Below, one piece after another: positions 5,487 to 7,393 of a stretch of 7,393 bases of DNA (position 1 is its first letter; each line of letters starts with the position of its first letter). The translations under genes and the position numbers were made by a program. Under the pieces are notes generated by a model. It saw only the letters and a list, made by a program, of their open reading frames with translations, did not search any database and was not told the DNA's origin. This DNA is from an uncultured Collinsella sp. (GTDB lineage Bacteria > Actinomycetota > Coriobacteriia > Coriobacteriales > Coriobacteriaceae), in NCBI GenBank assembly GCA_900547285.1, contig URGF01000089.1, positions 1-7,393 on the forward strand, written 5' to 3'.

Positions 5487-7256
5487 TTACTCCTGCTCGG
5501 ACTCCTCAGCCTGCTTACGGCTGCGGATGAGGTGCGCCACGCCGATGACGAGCACCGCGCCACCAGCGATCCAAGTGAAGGTCACGCCGTTGAGACCGGT
5601 CAGCGGGAGGCCAGAGCCCTTCTTGTTCTTAATCGTGAGGGGAATGGTTGCGCCATTTGCATCCTTAATGACGGTCATCTCCTTATTGTTGGAGCTGACC
5701 GTAAGCGTATCCAACTCACCATTATTCTTGTAGGACGGAGTTACCGTGATTTCAAATGGGGCGACGGTGTTGTAGCCAGTGGGCGTAGTGGTCTCAGTAA
5801 TCTGGTATGTACCGGTATCAAGGCCGGGAATATAGACCTTGCCGTCATCGAGTTGCGTCTTGAACTCATATGCCTGGCTCTCTTCGACAATTTCGCCGTT
5901 TTCACCAAGCCACTTGTTATCCAAAGTGGCCTCGTCACCTCGAATAACCTTAACCTTAAAGCCCGCCTGGAGATTCTTTCCCGTGAGTGCGCTCCCGGTG
6001 TCCTTATCGGTCTTGGTGACATCGAGACGGAAAACGTGATCCGTCACAACATCGATCTCGGATTTACCGGTACCTTCGGCCATGGGGTTGTTGGAGTACT
6101 CGAGATAGACCTCGTTTTTATTACCGGAAGCTTCATAGCTAGCCTTGCTATTGAGTTCGGCCTTGTAGAAGACAACGATTTGAGTTTTAGCATCGATATT
6201 AAGAAGATCGCTTTCATTAGCCGCAGTAGCCGACTTCAACCCCTTATCATTAAAACTCACCGTCAGAGTATTATTATTGTCCTCAGCAGGCTCAACCACG
6301 GTGTAGCTATTCTGATCTATCTTGGTATAGCTCTCGTTATTCAGCGCATAAACCTCGAGCGAGCCCTTAGCATAAGTAAGGCCCTGCGAAAGGGTATCCG
6401 TAAACTTGTATGCATAGGAATCATAGGTGGCGTAGTTGTCTGCAATCGTGCCGGTGAGCTTGTAGTTCACCTTCTGGCCGATCTGGGAGTCGGCGTAATC
6501 TTCCCAGTCAGTCTGGTCAGTAATGTTGACGCCCTTCACCTTGGAGTCATTAAGGACCTTTTTCTCGACCGTGGGGATGCTGGTCTTCTCGGTGACTGTT
6601 ACGGGCTCACCACCCACGATAGCGAAAATCGGAGAGGTGCCAGTGTTCGGCTTATCCGCCTTAAGGCCGTCCGACACGAACAGGTAATAGCCATCGCCGT
6701 AATGACCATCGGAAGTGATGGCCGGACGCGTCCACGAAGTGTCCACCGGAATTCCGTTTCCCGCAGGAGTCTCGTCTGTTACCGCAGCCGCAATTGCATA
6801 CAGTACATCCCCGGGAGCAACCCGCGTGCCTTCGCTGCTGCTTGCCGAGCTGGCGTTAGTATCCGTCACATTGTTAGAAAGCCACTCGGCAACAACCGGA
6901 GCAGTGGCATCTGCAGCGAGTGCCTTGGTGGAATCCGCCTTCACAAGCTCTTTGTACTTGGTAGACCCCTGAATAGCAGCAATCACCTTGGATCCGATAG
7001 TCGTGCTTGACCATTCAATATCGGAGGCAACTTTACCTTTGTCCTTCTCATCAACGACTTTGGCCTTGAAAATCTGATAGGCCTTAAACGTATTGTCCTT
7101 GTTGTCCTCGGCAATCTTATTGATCGTAATGCTGTTGGCCGGTGCCGCCTCCGCCGCAAACGCCATCGTGACCGGGGCCATCACTCCGCCGAAGCTCAGG
7201 GCTGCGGTGAGGCCGGCGGTTACTGCCAGGCGTGCGATGTTCTTGGTTGTTTTCAT
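5487..7256 (-). CDS. LPXTG-anchored isopeptide-forming pilin (SpaA-type fimbrial subunit)
   Basis: This 589-residue surface protein is probably the pilus backbone. A signal peptide (residues 1 to ~35, KNIAR then a hydrophobic core ending AFAA) precedes an N-terminal domain (~41-222). VTVTEK around Lys224 sits where the pilin-motif lysine that sortase uses for polymerisation is expected. A fimbrial isopeptide domain follows (~227-403: PTVEKKV lysines, partner Asn in GNKNEVYLEYSNNP). Then comes a Cna-B/SpaA domain (~408-545) with lysine in DVTKTDKDTG, the E-box YQITETTTPTGY with Glu488, and the Asn543 partner in TIKNKKGSG. LPLTG (550-554), a hydrophobic helix and the basic tail RSRKQ complete the cell-wall sorting signal. 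AGAGG lies eight bases before the ATG. Base composition is clearly more AT-rich than in the neighbours, as is common for transferred surface genes. Backbone role rather than accessory subunit is inferred. Confidence 0.93.
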   Translation of the reverse strand: MKTTKNIARLAVTAGLTAALSFGGVMAPVTMAFAAEAAPANSITINKIAEDNKDNTFKAYQIFKAKVVDEKDKGKVASDIEWSSTTIGSKVIAAIQGSTKYKELVKADSTKALAADATAPVVAEWLSNNVTDTNASSASSSEGTRVAPGDVLYAIAAAVTDETPAGNGIPVDTSWTRPAITSDGHYGDGYYLFVSDGLKADKPNTGTSPIFAIVGGEPVTVTEKTSIPTVEKKVLNDSKVKGVNITDQTDWEDYADSQIGQKVNYKLTGTIADNYATYDSYAYKFTDTLSQGLTYAKGSLEVYALNNESYTKIDQNSYTVVEPAEDNNNTLTVSFNDKGLKSATAANESDLLNIDAKTQIVVFYKAELNSKASYEASGNKNEVYLEYSNNPMAEGTGKSEIDVVTDHVFRLDVTKTDKDTGSALTGKNLQAGFKVKVIRGDEATLDNKWLGENGEIVEESQAYEFKTQLDDGKVYIPGLDTGTYQITETTTPTGYNTVAPFEITVTPSYKNNGELDTLTVSSNNKEMTVIKDANGATIPLTIKNKKGSGLPLTGLNGVTFTWIAGGAVLVIGVAHLIRSRKQAEESEQE

Positions 7257-7337
7257 GTTGGGACCTCTTTCTTGGAGGTTGCTTTAATTCTCGTCATCAC
7301 CAAAAGTCAGCAGGCTCATTTCCCTGCGCGTCACTCG

Positions 7338-7388
7338 CTACGGAGGCAGTACGCCATTGAGCAGGGGGGGGGGACAATTATTTATCAT
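7338..7388 (-). CDS. Very short upstream reading frame spanning the poly-C tract
   Basis: From ATG 7386-7388 the minus strand reads MINNCPPPLLNGVLPP then TAG (7338-7340), with the ten-C run coding for the prolines. Changing the run length shifts it: one extra C gives a longer frame ending at a TGA further down, one fewer gives an early TGA. None of these fuses to the pilin frame. It may be a leader peptide, the tail of a longer gene beginning outside the window, or chance. Confidence 0.25.
   Translation of the reverse strand: MINNCPPPLLNGVLPP
7364..7373. repeat. Homopolymer of ten G (C10 on the coding strand) upstream of the pilin
   Basis: Ten consecutive G at 7364-7373 lie 108 bases upstream of the pilin ATG. 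Long G/C homopolymers are rare by chance and are prone to slipped-strand mispairing. Upstream of, or inside, fimbrial genes they act as phase-variation switches in several bacteria (for example the poly-C of Bordetella fim promoters). The tract is directly seen; the switch role is inferred. Confidence 0.9.
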
Positions 7389-7393
7389 GGCGA

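Larger units (their letters stand above)
7257..7393. other. Leader/promoter region of the pilin gene
   Basis: This is noncoding apart from a 16-codon frame (below). The pilin ribosome site lies next to the start. No strong -35/-10 pair is visible between the homopolymer and the gene. An AT-rich stretch upstream of the tract (ATAAATAATTG on the minus strand, ~7376-7386) could contain promoter elements, but the window ends too soon to tell. Confidence 0.4.

Noticed and set aside
4039..5733. 564-codon plus-strand open frame across the IS and into the pilin 3' end
   Set aside because: It is antisense to the antitoxin, transposase and pilin and crosses an IS boundary; its composition is that of a GC-rich shadow.
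5349..7010. 553-codon plus-strand open frame opposite the pilin
   Set aside because: The pilin on the minus strand has signal peptide, E-box and LPLTG; the plus-strand product has no family features.
1..7393. CRISPR array, tRNA or rRNA genes
   Set aside because: No regularly spaced repeats and no recognisable tRNA or rRNA sequence were seen on either strand.

Overview
The window looks like gut Actinobacteria of the Coriobacteriia class, most likely a Collinsella-type genome. This is inferred from the GC-rich coding, the sortase-anchored fimbrial protein, the OPT transporter and the GC-rich IS1595-type element; no marker gene settles it. Every supported gene lies on the minus strand, so transcription runs from high to low coordinates. 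The first ~700 bases may not belong to the same genome as the rest: their MnmA and Rrf2 sequences look Clostridia-like to me.

Layout. Positions 1-172 hold the N-terminal part of an Rrf2-family regulator, running off the window edge. It overlaps the end of an unusual 511-residue reading frame (166-1701). Residues ~1-335 of that frame are a DUF389 membrane protein; residues ~336-511 are the C-terminal part of the tRNA 2-thiouridylase MnmA, joined in frame without the MnmA catalytic PP-loop domain. This is either an assembly chimera or a real fusion or deletion. Next upstream is a single-gene unit for an OPT-family oligopeptide/metal-peptide transporter (1917-3620), with a clear rho-independent terminator (1854-1890) and a strong ribosome binding site.

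Positions 3851-5387 are a complete IS1595-family insertion sequence with perfect 25-bp terminal inverted repeats. It carries a zinc-ribbon transposase and, just downstream in the same direction, a 65-residue RelB/DinJ-type antitoxin with no toxin partner. The element has no 8-bp target duplication, and its two flanks look unrelated.

Positions 5487-7256 encode a sortase-anchored pilin: signal peptide, isopeptide-forming domains, E-box and LPLTG motif. About 36 bases after its stop, a new gene starts with a good ribosome binding site and is cut by the IS after 21 codons. By position and its basic-hydrophobic N-terminus it may be the pilus sortase. A run of ten G (C on the coding strand) lies 108 bases upstream of the pilin start, inside a tiny upstream reading frame, and is a candidate phase-variation switch.

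The functional story is a surface pilus locus with a slippage-prone tract upstream, decapitated downstream by a mobile element that carries an orphan antitoxin. Next to it is an independent peptide-uptake gene, and beyond that a suspicious gene junction.
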